Assembly: GCF_900155885.1 (NCBI RefSeq)
Contig: NZ_FTMB01000010.1
Coordinates: 1-64,000, forward strand
Reading direction: 5' to 3'
From: Rhizobium sp. RU20A
Lineage (GTDB): Bacteria; Pseudomonadota; Alphaproteobacteria; Rhizobiales; Rhizobiaceae
Length of the DNA stretch: 64,000 nucleotides
Shown here: positions 19,739 to 31,100 of the stretch, one piece after another
Position numbering within the stretch: position 1 is the first letter of the stretch
Layout of the letters: each line of letters starts with the position of its first letter
Notes under the pieces: generated by a model
What the model saw: the letters and a program-made list of their open reading frames with translations, nothing else
Told to the model about the DNA's origin: nothing
The model's database searches: none
Position numbers and translations under genes: made by a program

Positions 19739-20329
19739 TCACAAACCGCCCTTCAGGCGGCGTTCGTCCCGGCAGATCGCTTCTGCCGTCTCCTCGATGC
19801 TCATGCTCCAGTCCATGGCGATGCGGCGCATGCGCTTCCATGCGCCCGCCTCGTCCAGCCCCTCGCTCTGGATGAGCTTCAGCACGGCACGCACCACCAC
19901 CGGGCGCTGGCGCAGGCGATCTTCCAGCGCGCGGATGTCGTCGGCCTGGCTGCGGGCCATGTCCCAGGCATGGCGGGCGATCAGCAGCGCGCTATAGGCA
20001 CCGGTCGAGCCGATGGGCTTGAGAAGATGGGCGTTGGAGCCCTGCGCAAGTGCCCATTGCACACGGCCAGGCGCTTCCGTGCCGATCAGCGCGATCATCG
20101 GCATCGGCGCATAGCCCGCCGGCCAGGGAAACTGTCCATCATGGCCCATATCCGCATCGAAGAAGACGACATCGGCCGTCGCATGGGCTTCGTCGAGCTG
20201 CGGCCAGACCGTGACGACCTCGATATGCAAGAGCTCCAGCTGCCGGCGAAGCGCATCGATGGAGGGGTGGTCTCGATGCAGGATCACGGCACGCGAAAAG
20301 ATTTGCGAGAGGGGCGCCTTGCGGTTCAT
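19739..20329 (-). CDS. ANTAR-domain antiterminator, AmiR-like
   Basis: 196-residue protein with an N-terminal pseudo-receiver (residues ~10-120; [31 protein letters not shown]), a coiled linker ([11 protein letters not shown]) and a C-terminal ANTAR RNA-binding bundle ([20 protein letters not shown], then [20 protein letters not shown]). ANTAR proteins bind nascent RNA and prevent a terminator from forming. It overlaps the AmiC-like gene by four bases (ATGA), exactly the amiC-amiR arrangement of Pseudomonas, where AmiC holds AmiR inactive until amide binds. The likely target is the terminator in the operon leader at 21515-21559. Confidence 0.9.
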   Translation of the reverse strand: MNRKAPLSQIFSRAVILHRDHPSIDALRRQLELLHIEVVTVWPQLDEAHATADVVFFDADMGHDGQFPWPAGYAPMPMIALIGTEAPGRVQWALAQGSNAHLLKPIGSTGAYSALLIARHAWDMARSQADDIRALEDRLRQRPVVVRAVLKLIQSEGLDEAGAWKRMRRIAMDWSMSIEETAEAICRDERRLKGGL

Positions 20330-21480
20330 TTGATCACCCTCAGGCTCGGAGTGCCAATCACCACCGGACCGACGCGCGGCAGGGAACGAACGAGATAGGG
20401 ATCAGCATCGATCGGCGCCGCGGCGCTCTCGAAAATATCGAACGCGCCGTCGCGGTCCGAAAGGGCGAGATGCGGCACCAGCGCTGCATGCTGATTGCGG
20501 GCGTCGATGGTCAGTGCGCCGAGCGGTGTTTCGAACGCACGCGAGGTCACCACCTTCCGGATCGCCGCCGGCTCGTCCGTGCCCGCATCGACCATGGCGC
20601 GGGCGAGCACGGAAACGCCGGTATAGCCCGCCACGAACGCGGCCGACAGGCGCCGCTGCTGGCCGTGCCGCGCCAGCATGCGCGCCTTGAATGCCCGGTT
20701 TTCCGGCGTCTCCAGCCGGTGGAAATAGGTGGAGGTGGCGATATGCCCGGCCCGTGCGGCCGGCGAAAGCGTTTCGAGATCGATCTCCGTCAGGTTACAG
20801 GCCACCAGCGGCGGCGCCTCCGGTGTCTCGGCCCGGAACGTCCCATAGGCCGCGATGAAGGCCGCTGCGGAGGCGCCCACGAGATTGGTCAGCACGAAAC
20901 CCGGCTTCAGCGTCGCGATCTCGCGGATCAGGTGATCGACCTCGATGGAGCCGAGCGGCACGAACCGGTCCGACAGCACGCGCCCGCCGTCACCCTCGAC
21001 CAGTTCCCGCGCAATGCGGCTGACTTCCCAGCCCCAGATGTAGTTCGATCCGACGAAGAAGGCGCGATTGCCGAAACGCGGCTGCACATGGCCGAAGAGG
21101 GGCAGCAGATGCTGGTTCGGACAGGGGCCGAGATAGATCACCCGCTCATTGGCTTCATAGCCCTCATAGGGAAAGGCGTACCAGAGCTGTCCGTCGTGAC
21201 GTTCGACGACCGGCAGAACATCCTTGCGGCTCCACGAGGTGATGCAGCCGATGATGTGTCGACAGCCATCCTGTACTGCCGCCTCCTTGGCCATTTGCGC
21301 GTAGCGTTCGGCATGGCCGCCGGGATCGCTGACGCGGGCCTTCAGCAAGAAGGGCAGGGAGGCATCGGCGTTGATCTCGGAAATGGCAGCCATGGCGCCA
21401 GCGGCCGCATCGCGCCCGTACGCTGCGTATGAGCCGGTGCTGGAGTAGAGAACCGAAACCGGTACCGTGTCGCGCGCCAT
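20326..21480 (-). CDS. AmiC-like ligand sensor (periplasmic-binding fold, cytoplasmic)
   Basis: 384-residue type I binding-protein fold related to AmiC and to UrtA/LivJ binding proteins. It has no signal peptide (start MARDTVPVSVLYSSTGSYAA), which supports a cytosolic sensor rather than a transporter component. Family markers are HIIGCITSWSRKDVLPVVER, WYAFPYEGYE, FFVGSNYIWGWEVSRI and the C-terminal GPVVIGTPSLR. It is the first gene of the operon, with AAGGAG before the ATG at 21480, and it overlaps the ANTAR gene. It probably senses an amide or small peptide and controls the antiterminator. Confidence 0.9.
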   Translation of the reverse strand: MARDTVPVSVLYSSTGSYAAYGRDAAAGAMAAISEINADASLPFLLKARVSDPGGHAERYAQMAKEAAVQDGCRHIIGCITSWSRKDVLPVVERHDGQLWYAFPYEGYEANERVIYLGPCPNQHLLPLFGHVQPRFGNRAFFVGSNYIWGWEVSRIARELVEGDGGRVLSDRFVPLGSIEVDHLIREIATLKPGFVLTNLVGASAAAFIAAYGTFRAETPEAPPLVACNLTEIDLETLSPAARAGHIATSTYFHRLETPENRAFKARMLARHGQQRRLSAAFVAGYTGVSVLARAMVDAGTDEPAAIRKVVTSRAFETPLGALTIDARNQHAALVPHLALSDRDGAFDIFESAAAPIDADPYLVRSLPRVGPVVIGTPSLRVIK

Positions 21481-21514
21481 GCGAAATCCGACTCCTTGAT
21501 CCTTGCTCCGGCTG

Positions 21515-21559
21515 AAAAAACAAAAAGCCCCGAGCCGCTTTTCTAGCGGGTTCGGGGCT
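21515..21559 (-). terminator. Rho-independent terminator in the leader of the AmiC-like operon
   Basis: On the minus strand an 8-base stem (AGCCCCGA at 21526-21533 against TCGGGGCT at 21552-21559) encloses a second stem (CCGCT at 21535-21539, AGCGG at 21545-21549), and is followed by a tract that is almost all U (complement of 21515-21525). It ends about 35 bases before the AmiC-like ATG, and no minus-strand gene lies between it and the divergent devC gene, so it is a leader terminator, the expected target of ANTAR antitermination. Confidence 0.82.
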
Positions 21560-21877
21560 CGATTGCCGTCGGCCGGAAGGCCTTATGTATGGGAAAGGCT
21601 ATGCGATGTCCTCTTTCGCGTCAATCGTCTGCGCTGCCTAAACTCTGGGCAATCAAAGCGAAAGTTCGCCGATAAGACAGGCGCCTGCCGCAGCTTTCAG
21701 CGATCTTCGCGACGTGATTGCAGTCGGCGGGCGACTGCGTCCGAAGGCGGTATTCGAGGGCGTCGGTTAGGCGTTTGTTTACCATACTCTCATATTTCTG
21801 GACGGGATCATGGAAAGGACCGTTCGCGCGCCGCGCCAGCCGGTCTTCTCCCGCCCAACAGTGGAGCGCGTTGCCGC
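21560..21877. promoter_or_regulatory. Divergent region between AmiC-like operon and devC exporter
   Basis: 318 bases without a gene. It must hold the minus-strand promoter and 5' leader of the AmiC-like operon and the plus-strand promoter of the exporter. A small hairpin GGCC-N4-GGCC near 21573-21584 precedes the leader terminator on the minus strand. No convincing AxxGxx hexaloop pair was found. No other feature was recognised. Confidence 0.45.
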
Positions 21878-23002
21878 ATGACAACCCTGATTGCCTGGCG
21901 CAATCTCGTCCATGAGCCGGTTCGCTTCATCGCGACCCTGATCGGCGTTGTCTTCGCCGTGGTGCTCATGGCGATCCAGATGGGCATGCTGCTTGGATTT
22001 TCCGTAACGACCGCCGGACTTGTGGACAATGCGCGCGCCGATATCTGGATGGTGCCGCGCGGCACGACCAATGTGGACCAGGCCTCCCTCCAGCCGCAGC
22101 GCAGCGTCTTCCGCGCTCTCAAGACGGAAGGCGTCGAGACCGTCAGCCGGCATATTGTCCGCTTCGTCACCTGGCGGCGCCCGCAGGGGGGGGCCCAGCT
22201 CGTGATCATCGTCGGCTTCGATCCGCTGGGCGACCTGGCCAGTCCCTGGAATGTGGTCGAAGGCTCGGTGGCAGATCTTGCCGCGCCGGGCGCCGTCATG
22301 ATCGATCGGCTCTATGCGGGCAAGCTTGGCGTCTCGCAGATCGGCGACCGGGTGGAGATCAACGGCCGGCGCGCAATCGTTGCCGGCTTTACCGAGGGCG
22401 CGCGTACTTTCACCCAGGCGCCCTACGTCTTCACGACCTATAACAACGCCCTGCGCTACACCGACGTGCAGGATGGCGATGCAAGTTATGTGCTGGTCAA
22501 GGCCGCGCCGGGCGTCGCCATTAATGATCTCGTTACCCGTCTGCAGGCCGTGGCGCCGGACACGGACGTCATGACCGCCGACGCCTTCGCCGACAAGTCG
22601 CGCAATTACTGGATCTTTACGACCGGTGCCGGAACGGCGCTGCTGCTGGGCGCCTCGCTCGGCGCCATCGTCGGCGTGGTCATCCTCGCCCAGACACTCT
22701 ATGCCGCGACGCTGGAGCGGATCAGCGAATATGCGACACTGTCGGCGATCGGCGCTGGCCACGGCTATCTCAACGCCATCGTGCTGAAGCAGGCCCTCAT
22801 CTGCGGTGGGGTTGGCTATGCGATCGCGGCGGTGATCGCCAGCGTCGTGGCCTTTCTGGCGCGCAATTCCCCGGCGGCCATCCTGCTCCCACCAACCGCC
22901 CTTGTCGGCCTTGGTCTTGCCGCCCTCGTCATGTGCTGCCTGTCCGCCCTCGTTGCGATCCGCAAGCTGATGACGATCGACCCGACGAGTGTGTTCCGAT
23001 GA
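21878..23002 (+). CDS. devC: DevC-type ABC exporter permease
   Basis: 374-residue permease of the MacB/FtsX class, DevC subgroup. It has an N-terminal helix (FIATLIGVVFAVVLMAIQMG), a large periplasmic domain (DIWMVPRGTTNVDQ, FDPLGDLASPWNVVEG) and three C-terminal helices, ending in MTIDPTSVFR. ATG 21878 is chosen by family alignment. Its stop overlaps the start of the ATPase gene (ATGA). With the next two genes it forms a tripartite exporter that needs a TolC-type outer membrane partner; the only one in the window is at 42165. Confidence 0.9.
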   Translation: MTTLIAWRNLVHEPVRFIATLIGVVFAVVLMAIQMGMLLGFSVTTAGLVDNARADIWMVPRGTTNVDQASLQPQRSVFRALKTEGVETVSRHIVRFVTWRRPQGGAQLVIIVGFDPLGDLASPWNVVEGSVADLAAPGAVMIDRLYAGKLGVSQIGDRVEINGRRAIVAGFTEGARTFTQAPYVFTTYNNALRYTDVQDGDASYVLVKAAPGVAINDLVTRLQAVAPDTDVMTADAFADKSRNYWIFTTGAGTALLLGASLGAIVGVVILAQTLYAATLERISEYATLSAIGAGHGYLNAIVLKQALICGGVGYAIAAVIASVVAFLARNSPAAILLPPTALVGLGLAALVMCCLSALVAIRKLMTIDPTSVFR

Positions 23003-23733
23003 CCGGTTTCGATCGTGCCATTCGTGTCGAGAACGCCCAGCTCTGGTATGGCAAGGGCGAGACGGGAACGCATGCCCTGCGCGGCGTCTCGCTGGTGGCG
23101 CAACCCGGCGAAGTGCTCATGGTGCGCGGTCCCTCGGGCAGCGGCAAGACGACGCTGCTGCAATTGATGGGCGCGCTCAAGGTGCCGGACAAGGGCCGCG
23201 TTACCATTTGCGGTGAGACGACCGAAGGTGCCTCCTCGGCCGAGTTGCGGCGCCTGCGTCTGAAGCGCATCGGCTTCGTCTTCCAGTTCTTCAACCTTTT
23301 CCCGACTCTCACCGCCTGGGAGAACGTTGCGATCCCGCTCGACATTCGCGGCGTCGATCGGCGCACCGCCGAACGGCAGGCACGCGATCTGCTGGCTGAA
23401 GTGGGCCTTGCAGACCGCGCCCACCACAAGCCCGGTCAGCTCTCGGGCGGCCAACGCCAGCGCGTTGCTGTCGCCAGGGCCCTGATGAACGAGCCGGACG
23501 TCATCCTCGCGGACGAGCCGACGGCCGCTCTTGACGGGGTGACCGGCGCGCTTGTCGTCGAGGCCTTCCGGCGGCTTGCCCGGGAACAGGATCGCGTCGT
23601 CGTGCTCGTCTCGCACGACCAGCGGGTGGAAAATCTGGTGGATCGCTCAATTACCATCGAGGACGGTCTCGTCGTGTCCGAGGCAGGCCCGGTTCATGCC
23701 GCGTCTTCGGGCCTCAGCAGGAGTTTGCGTTGA
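22999..23733 (+). CDS. devA: DevA-type ABC exporter ATPase
   Basis: 244-residue ATPase of the LolD/MacB class. Walker A RGPSGSGKTTLLQLMG, Q-loop FVFQFFNLFPTLTAWEN, signature QLSGGQRQRVAVARAL, Walker B VILADEPTAALD and the H-loop VLVSHDQRV are all intact. It overlaps devC by four bases and shares one base with the start of the membrane-fusion gene, so the three are strictly coupled. Confidence 0.93.
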   Translation: MTGFDRAIRVENAQLWYGKGETGTHALRGVSLVAQPGEVLMVRGPSGSGKTTLLQLMGALKVPDKGRVTICGETTEGASSAELRRLRLKRIGFVFQFFNLFPTLTAWENVAIPLDIRGVDRRTAERQARDLLAEVGLADRAHHKPGQLSGGQRQRVAVARALMNEPDVILADEPTAALDGVTGALVVEAFRRLAREQDRVVVLVSHDQRVENLVDRSITIEDGLVVSEAGPVHAASSGLSRSLR

Positions 23734-25037
23734 TGTTTGCTGCGTCCAGAACCTCGGCAAGTTTCGCCGTCCTCTTTGTCGCAACGGCCACGGCGATTGC
23801 CGTCCTGCAGGATGTGCCGGAGCGTCCCTCCGTCACCATCGATCCGGTTGTGACGGGTGCCACGACGCCTGCCAATCCGCTGGTCGCCGCAGCTGAAAGC
23901 GAGACGGCGCCGCGCGTCGTGGCTGGCCTTGGTGTTGTCGAACCGAGCAGCGGCGCAACCGATGTCGCGCCCGGCATGGTCGGCGTTCTCGCGGCGGTTC
24001 TTGCCGACGAGGGCGACCGGGTGACGCGAGGGCAGGTTCTCGCCCAGCTCTTCAACGACGACCTCAAGGCGCGCGTTGCCCAGGCGGAAGCGACGGTTCA
24101 GATCAAGCGCGCACAACTGGCGCTGATCGAAAAAGGACCGCGTCAGCAGCAGATCCTCCAGGCGGAGGCGCAATTGCGTGAGGAGGAAAGCCGGCTGAAA
24201 CTTCTCGAGGTGCAGTTCCAGCGCCGCCGCTCGCTGTCTGCCCAGGGCGCGGTGTCGCGCGAGACGATGAACCAGGCCTCCAGCGAACTCGCCGCCAGCC
24301 GCGAACGACGGGCTTCAGCCCTTGAGGCGGTCAAGATCCTGCGCGACGGTTCGCGTCCCGAAGAGGTGGACGCGGCACGCGGCGAAGTCGCACTCGCCGA
24401 AAACCAGCTCGCCGAAGCCCGTGCCGCGCTTGAAAAATCTTACGTCCGGGCGCCCATGGACGGCACCGTGCTGCGCCGCTACCGCGAGCCCGGCGAAGCG
24501 ATCACGTCTCAGGCGGCAGCCCCCGTCATGCAGATTGCCGATACGGCGCGCCTTATCGTGCGCACCCAGATCGACGAAGCCGATATCGCGGCCCTTGCTA
24601 TCGGTCAGACGGCCACGATTTCGGCCGCCGCTTTTGGTGCGCGCAAGCTCACCGGCACGGTCGAGCGTATCAGCCCGCGTCTCGGGGCCAAGACGGTTAC
24701 CGCCGAGGGCCCCACCGAGAAACGTGACACGCGCGTTCTCGACGTCTTGGTCGCCCTGCCGGAAAACATCATCCTGCCCATCAATCTGAGGGTCGATGTT
24801 CTGATCGATCTTGCCTCCGCCGCTCCGGTCATCAAACCTGAACTGCGCGGCGCCATCTCCGCCTCTCCGGAAACGCTCGCGCTTCTCCAGGACCTCGATC
24901 CGGCGGCCTTGGTGCAGGAAGACACCTGCTCCCCCGACCTTGATCCCGAGACGGCGGCACGCCTTTGCCCGTCCGTCTCCGCCCCGGCGCTCATCGACGA
25001 GACGAAAACCGGCGCGATCCCGCGCCGCGACGAATAA
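23733..25037 (+). CDS. devB: DevB/HlyD-type membrane fusion protein
   Basis: 434-residue periplasmic adaptor with an N-terminal membrane anchor (FAVLFVATATAIAVL), lipoyl half-motif (GMVGVLAAVLADEGDRVTRG), a long alpha hairpin (~115-235, Gln/Glu/Arg-rich coiled coil) and barrel regions (YVRAPMDGTVLRRYREPGE). It has an unusual C-terminal tail after residue ~375 with three Cys (EDTCSPDLDPETAARLCPS region). ATG 23733 follows CAGGAG. The gene converges on the NRPS gene, 89 bases apart, so the exporter may carry that pathway's product. Confidence 0.9.
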   Translation: MFAASRTSASFAVLFVATATAIAVLQDVPERPSVTIDPVVTGATTPANPLVAAAESETAPRVVAGLGVVEPSSGATDVAPGMVGVLAAVLADEGDRVTRGQVLAQLFNDDLKARVAQAEATVQIKRAQLALIEKGPRQQQILQAEAQLREEESRLKLLEVQFQRRRSLSAQGAVSRETMNQASSELAASRERRASALEAVKILRDGSRPEEVDAARGEVALAENQLAEARAALEKSYVRAPMDGTVLRRYREPGEAITSQAAAPVMQIADTARLIVRTQIDEADIAALAIGQTATISAAAFGARKLTGTVERISPRLGAKTVTAEGPTEKRDTRVLDVLVALPENIILPINLRVDVLIDLASAAPVIKPELRGAISASPETLALLQDLDPAALVQEDTCSPDLDPETAARLCPSVSAPALIDETKTGAIPRRDE

Positions 25038-25126
25038 AGCGCTCACATCCGGCAGGCTGACTCCTGCAAGATAATCCCAAATAGCCGGGCTTCAAGATTG
25101 CCGATTTGTCTCTCCCGCGCCGCGGT

Positions 25127-28100
25127 CTACTGGAAGAACCGGGCCAGCGTCGCGGCATTGTCGCGGTTGAGGACCGCGAAGTGGTCGACGTCCCAGGCCG
25201 GCTGGAGGTCCGGGCGGGCCGAACGGCTGGTCCAGTAGGCTTCGCGCGCCGGGTCAGGCGGTTGATCGCCGCGCCGCACGCGCAGGTAGGCGAGTGGCGT
25301 TTCGATCCGCTCAGGTTTGTAGGATTGCGACAGGCGCATATTGTTGGCGACGACGGCGGTGACGCGCTGTTCCTGCTCGGGATCGATCGGCGCGTCCGAG
25401 CCAGCGCGGTCGCGTTCGAGGCGCACGATGCGGGCGGCGGTGTGCTTTGCCATGTCCATTGTCCAGAACTCACCGGCCGGCGAGGTGTCGATCATGACGA
25501 GACGCTCGACGGCCTCGCCTGTCGCTTCCAGCCGCCGGGTGATCTCGAAGGCGAGGAGGCCGCCGAAGGAATGGCCGACCAGCGCGTAGGGACCTTTTGG
25601 CTGCACGCTGCGCATCGCCGCCATATAGTTCTCGACCATGGCATCCAGCGTCTCAGCCACCGCTTCACCCGCATCGAGTCCTGAGGCCTGCAGGCCGTAA
25701 ACGGCGCGTTTGTCGGTGAGGGCCTCGGCAAGGCCGAGATAGCCGAAAGGCGCCCCGCCGACCGGATGGAAGGCGAAGACCGGCGGGCGATTGGTCGCCT
25801 CGCCGGGCCCGTCTCCAAGCTTGATAAGAGGGCCGCCCGTCTTCAGCGCCTTGCCGGAGCGGATGTCGTCGGCGAGCGCCCGCACCGTCTGGGCGCGGTA
25901 GAGAGCGCCGACCGGCAGGTCGAGCCCCAGCAGGCGCTTTACGCCGGCACACAGACGCAAAGCCTGCAGCGAGTGGCCGCCGGCGGCGAAGAAATTGTGG
26001 TCGATGCCGAGCGTGTCGAAACCGAGAAGCTCGCGCCAGAGGCCGAGCAGCGTGGCATCGAGGTCGTCGCGCGGCGGAGTCGCCGCTTCCGTATCCGTTC
26101 CGAAGACAGGAGCGGGAAGGGCGGCGATGTCGAGTTTGCCGTTGACAGTCATTGGCAGGACATCGACGCAGACGAGGGTGGCCGGCAGCATGGCGGCAGG
26201 CAGCCGCGCCGCAAGGTAGGAGCGCCAGTCGGCAGGCGTCTCCGCGCTGTCCTCGGTCACGGCATAGGCCACGAGCACGGTCTCGCCCTGTCGTTTCGCG
26301 GTGACGACAGCGGCGGAGCGCACCGCGGGATGGCTTCTGAGCGCTGCGGAGACTTCGTCAAGCTCGATGCGATGGCCGCGGATCTTCACCTGTGCGTCGG
26401 CGCGGCCGATGAACGCGATGTCGCCATCGGCGGTCCAGCGTGCGAGGTCGCCGGTGCGGTAGAGCCGCTCGCCCGGTGCGCCGAAGGGATCGGGAAGGAA
26501 GCGGGATGCGGTCTCTTCCAGCCGGCCGATATAGCCGTCGGCGACACTGTCGCCGCCGATGTAGATTTCGCCTGTGATGCCCGTGGGCACTGGCTCCATC
26601 CGCGCATCCAGGATCAATGTCCGGTAGTTGGGCAGGGGCCGGCCGATCGGCAGGACGGGATCCGTTTCGGTTCCGCGAAAACGATAGGCCGTTGCATCGA
26701 TGACGGTCTCGGAGGGGCCGTACATGTTGAAGAGCGCGACGCCCGGAAGCGCCGCCGCGATGCGACGCGCCACCGCCGTCTGGAATGCCTCGCCGCCCAG
26801 CATCAGTTGCCGCAAGGCAAGCCCGGGCGGAATGGGCGCCTCGATGGCGGCATCCAGGAAGGCGGGACTGAAATTCATATGCGTGACGCCATCGCGCGCC
26901 AGCAGCCCCCAGAAGTCCGCACCCGAAAGCGTCGCCGGATCGTCGATGACAACAACCGTCGCACCGGACAGCAGCGGCGTGAGGATCTGGCCGATGGAGA
27001 CGTCGAAGCCGATGGACAGCGTTGCGGCGACGCGGTCGCCGGGGCCGACCGGATCGTGGGCGAGACGCGCCGCGGCAAGGTTGGCCAGCGCAGCATGGCT
27101 GACGATGACGCCCTTGGGACGGCCGGTCGAGCCGGATGTGTGGATGATATAGGCGGGATCGGCCGGCGTGACGGCACGCGCGATGGCCGGCTCGTCATCC
27201 GGCCCATTATTTGGCCCACTATTCAGCCCACTATTCGGCATGTCTGCGGCGTCGAAAGCGTCCATGTCCAGCATCGCGCAAACGGCCGGATCGATGGCCG
27301 GAAGGCGCGGGCGGCTGGCGTGGTCGGTGATCACCACGGCCGGCTTCGCGGTTTCGAACACGCCGGCCATGCGCTCGGCCGGGTTGGCGGGATCGAGCGG
27401 CATATAGACGCCAGCGGCCTTCAGCACGGCGAGCGCGATCACCGGTAGCCGCTCGTTGCGCCCAACGATGACCGCGACCGGACGCCCGGCCGCAACGCCG
27501 AGGCCGATCAGATGATGGGCGAGGCGGTTCGCCCGCCGGTCGAGGGCCTCGAAGCTCAGGGTGCGATCGCCGTAGATGACGGCGGGCGCTTGCGGTTGCG
27601 CAGCGACCTGCCGGGCGAAGAGGGCCGGGACGGCGACGGTTTCGATGGCACGGCGCTCCCCGGTACCGCGTGAGATCATCGCGGCGCGCTCCTCGGCCGG
27701 GATCAGCGGCAGGTGGCGGACCGGCGTCTCGGGCGTCTTCAACGCCGCCGTCAGCAGCGTGACGAAGTGCCGGCCAAGCCGCTGGATGGTCGTGCGGTCA
27801 AAGATGTCGGTGGCGTAGGTAATGGTGCCAGAATAGCCGGCGGCGGTTTCGCTGAGCACCAGCGTCAGGTCGAATTTCGCCGCCGCTTCCGGCAGGGGCA
27901 CGGCGTGGGCCGTCAGGCTCCCAAACGCGAAGGTATCCGGCATGGCCGGTTGCAGCGCAACCATGGTCTGGAAGACGGGGTGAAGACCGGGTTGGCGCGG
28001 CGGGCTCAGCGCATCCACCAGCTTTTCGAAGGGAAGCGTTGCATGGGCGAAGGCCTCGCTGGCACGGGCCGTCAGCCGCTCAGTCAGCGTCCTGAAGCTG

Positions 28101-31100
28101 GCCTCGCCGCTCAGATCGGCGCGCAGCACCAGCGTGTTGACGAGAAAGCCGACCATGCCCTCCAGTTCGGGTCGGTCCCGATTGGCGGCAGGCGCGCCGA
28201 AGACGATGTCGTCCTGGCCGGACCAGCGGGCCAGAAGCGCGCTCCAGGCGGCTGAGAGCACGAGGAACGGCGTCGTTCCGGCGGCCCGCGCGAAGGCGCC
28301 GACGGCGGCGGCCGTTTCCGGTGGCAGGTCGAGCGGCAGGCTGGCGCCGGCGCTGCGGCGCACGGCCGGGCGCGGCCGGTCGAGCGGCAAGTCGAGGGCA
28401 TCCGGTGCATTGGCAAGCACGCCGCGCCAGTGGACGACTTCCTCTTCGACAGCAGCTTCGGTCAGGGCCTCGCGCTGCCAGAGCGCATAGTCGGCATACT
28501 GGATCGGCAGGGGAGTGAGGTTGAACGGCTGGCCGTCATGGGCGGCCTGATAGGCGGCGGAGAGTTCGCGCATCAGGATACTGGCCGAAAGCCCGTCGGA
28601 AACGATGTGGTGGGTGACGACGACAAGCAGGTGGGTGTCTGGCGCGAGCGACAGAAGCCGCGCCCGGATCAGGCAGTTCCGTTCAAGGCTGAAGGGACGA
28701 AGTGCCTCGGCCTCAATGGCGGCGTGAACGGCTCCGGCATCCGTCACCTCGTCGATGGCCAGCGTCATGCGCCGTTCCGCGTGAACGATCTGCACCGGCG
28801 TGCCGTCCACCTCGGCAAAGCCGGTGCGCAGGCTTTCGTGCCGGGCAACGACGGCGTCGAAGGCGGATGACAGCGCCGCCCGGTCGAGCATGCCGGCAAG
28901 CCGCAGCACGACGGGAATGTTGTAGGCTGCGCTCATCGGCTCCAGCCGGTCGAGGAACCACAGCCGCTCCTGCTCGAAGGAAAGTGGCAGGGTAGCGGGA
29001 CGGGGCGCCGCAGGGATCAACCCGGTCGCTGCAGCCGCAGGCACGCCGAGCAGGGCGTCGATACGGGCGGCGAGATCGCCGAGCCGCGGCGTTTCGAACA
29101 GCATGCGCAAGGACAGATCGACATGCAGCGTGTCCCGCAGCTTCGAGGCCAGTTGCGTCGCCATCAACGAATGGCCGCCAAGCGCAAAAAAGTGGCTTGC
29201 CGTGGTGATCTCGGCCGCGCCGAGCAGGCTGGCGAAAAGGCCGGCGACGAGCACTTCCGTCGGGGTTTCCGGCGCCGCGCCCGCTTGGGCTGCGAAGGCC
29301 GGATCGGGCAGGGCCTTCAGGTCAAGCTTGCCGTTTGCCGTCAGCGGCAGTGCATCGAGCACCGTGATGGCGGAGGGGACCATATGGGCGGGCAGCGAAG
29401 CTGATAGAAAGCTTGCGAGCGCTTCGCCATCCGGCAGGGCGCCGGGCGCCGGCACGACATAGGCGAGGAGGCGCGGCTCGCCGCCACCGGCGCTGCGGGC
29501 GACGACGGCCGCCTGCGCGACGGTCGCATGGCGACGCAGCACCGCCTCGATCTCGCCGAGCTCGATGCGGAAACCGCGGATTTTCACCTGTGCATCGTGG
29601 CGACCCAGAAAGCCGAGCGTGCCGTCGCCGTTCCAGGCCGCGCGGTCGCCGGTGCGGTAGAGGCGGCCGAGGTGGGGATGGTCGATGAAGCGTTCGGCCG
29701 TCAGATCCGACCGGCCGAGATAGCCGTCCGCAAGGCTCGCCCCGCCGATGAAGAGCTCCCCTTCGAGGCCTGGGCCAACCGGCTGGAGCACGCCATCCAG
29801 CACGTGCGCGGTGTAGTTCGGCAAGGGACGGCCGATCGGCAGGGGTCGGCCGGCAAAACGATCGCGCGCCGGGCCGGCTTCGGGAAAGCGCCAGGCCGTC
29901 GCGTCGATCGTGGTCTCCGTCGGGCCATACATGTTCCAGACGGGGATGCCGAGCCGGTCGGAGAGCCGCGCGGCAAGCGATGCGGACAGCGGCTCGCCGC
30001 CCAGCATCAGTTGTTTCAGCGCGGTCTTTTCCGGCGCATCCGGCAGCACGGCCTCGAACAGCGAGGGCACGGAATTGACATGCGTGACAGCGTGACGGGT
30101 GAGGAAATTCCAGAAGGTGGCGGCGGCGATGCCCCGGATGTCGCCGGCCACCACCACGGCAGCGCCGGAGAGCAGAGGGGTCAGCATCTGGCCGAGCGAG
30201 ACGTCGAACCCGATGGATATGGCGGCCAGAACCCGGTCGCCGGGGCCGATTGGATCGTGATCGAGCCGGGCAAAGGCGAGGTTGACGAGCGCCGTATGGC
30301 TGACGGCAACACCCTTGGGCGTGCCGGTGGAGCCGGAGGTGTAGATGACATAGGCGCGCGCGGCCGGGGCGAGGCCGGTGCGGTCGGGCGCGACGGTGGC
30401 CGGTCCCGTCAGAGGCCAGCCATCGGCCGCCAGAATGCGACGAGGCTCTGGCGGGAGGAGGCTTTCCTTGGCCACGTCCGTGATGAGGGCGACTGCCCGG
30501 GCATCGGCGATCATGCCGGCAAGGCGTTCGGCCGGGTAGGCGGGGTCGAGCGGCAGATAGGTTGCGCCGGCCTTGAGAATGCCGATCAGCGCGGCGATGC
30601 CCTCGACGGAGCGGTCCAGACAGACGCCGACCGTGTCGCCGTGTCGGATGCCGGCTTCGATGAGGCGGGCGGCAACGCGGTTCGCGGCCTGATCGAGACC
30701 GGCATAGTCGAGGCTGACGGTGTCGGAGACGGCGGCAAGTGCCGTCGGCGTCTCGGCCACCTGCCGCTCGAAAAGATCGGGAAGTGTGAGCGAGGGGATC
30801 TCGATCATCCGGCCAGCCGACCAGACGGCGATCGCCGCGCGTTCTGCCGGCTCCAGCCCGTCGATGCTGTCGAGGCGGCGGTCCGGATCGGCAAGGACGG
30901 CATCGATGACGTCCGCGAGAACGGTGGCAAAGCCGGCAACGTCCCTGGCTGCAAGAATGGCCGGATCGTGCCCGAAGCCGATCACAATTCCGGCCTGATC
31001 CGGTTCTTCATCCACATAGATGCCGAGCGGGGACCGTTCACGCTCGCGGATTGGCGCGGATGAAACGCTGCGCCCGCCAATCTGGACGGCAGTGCGGCGC

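Noticed and set aside
21560-21600. A two-hairpin ANTAR RNA with AxxGxx hexaloops before the leader terminator
   Set aside because: A 6-base loop (AATCGA between GGC and GCC) exists, but its fourth base is C, not G, and the terminator's inner loop has five bases. The motif is not met, so only the terminator is claimed.
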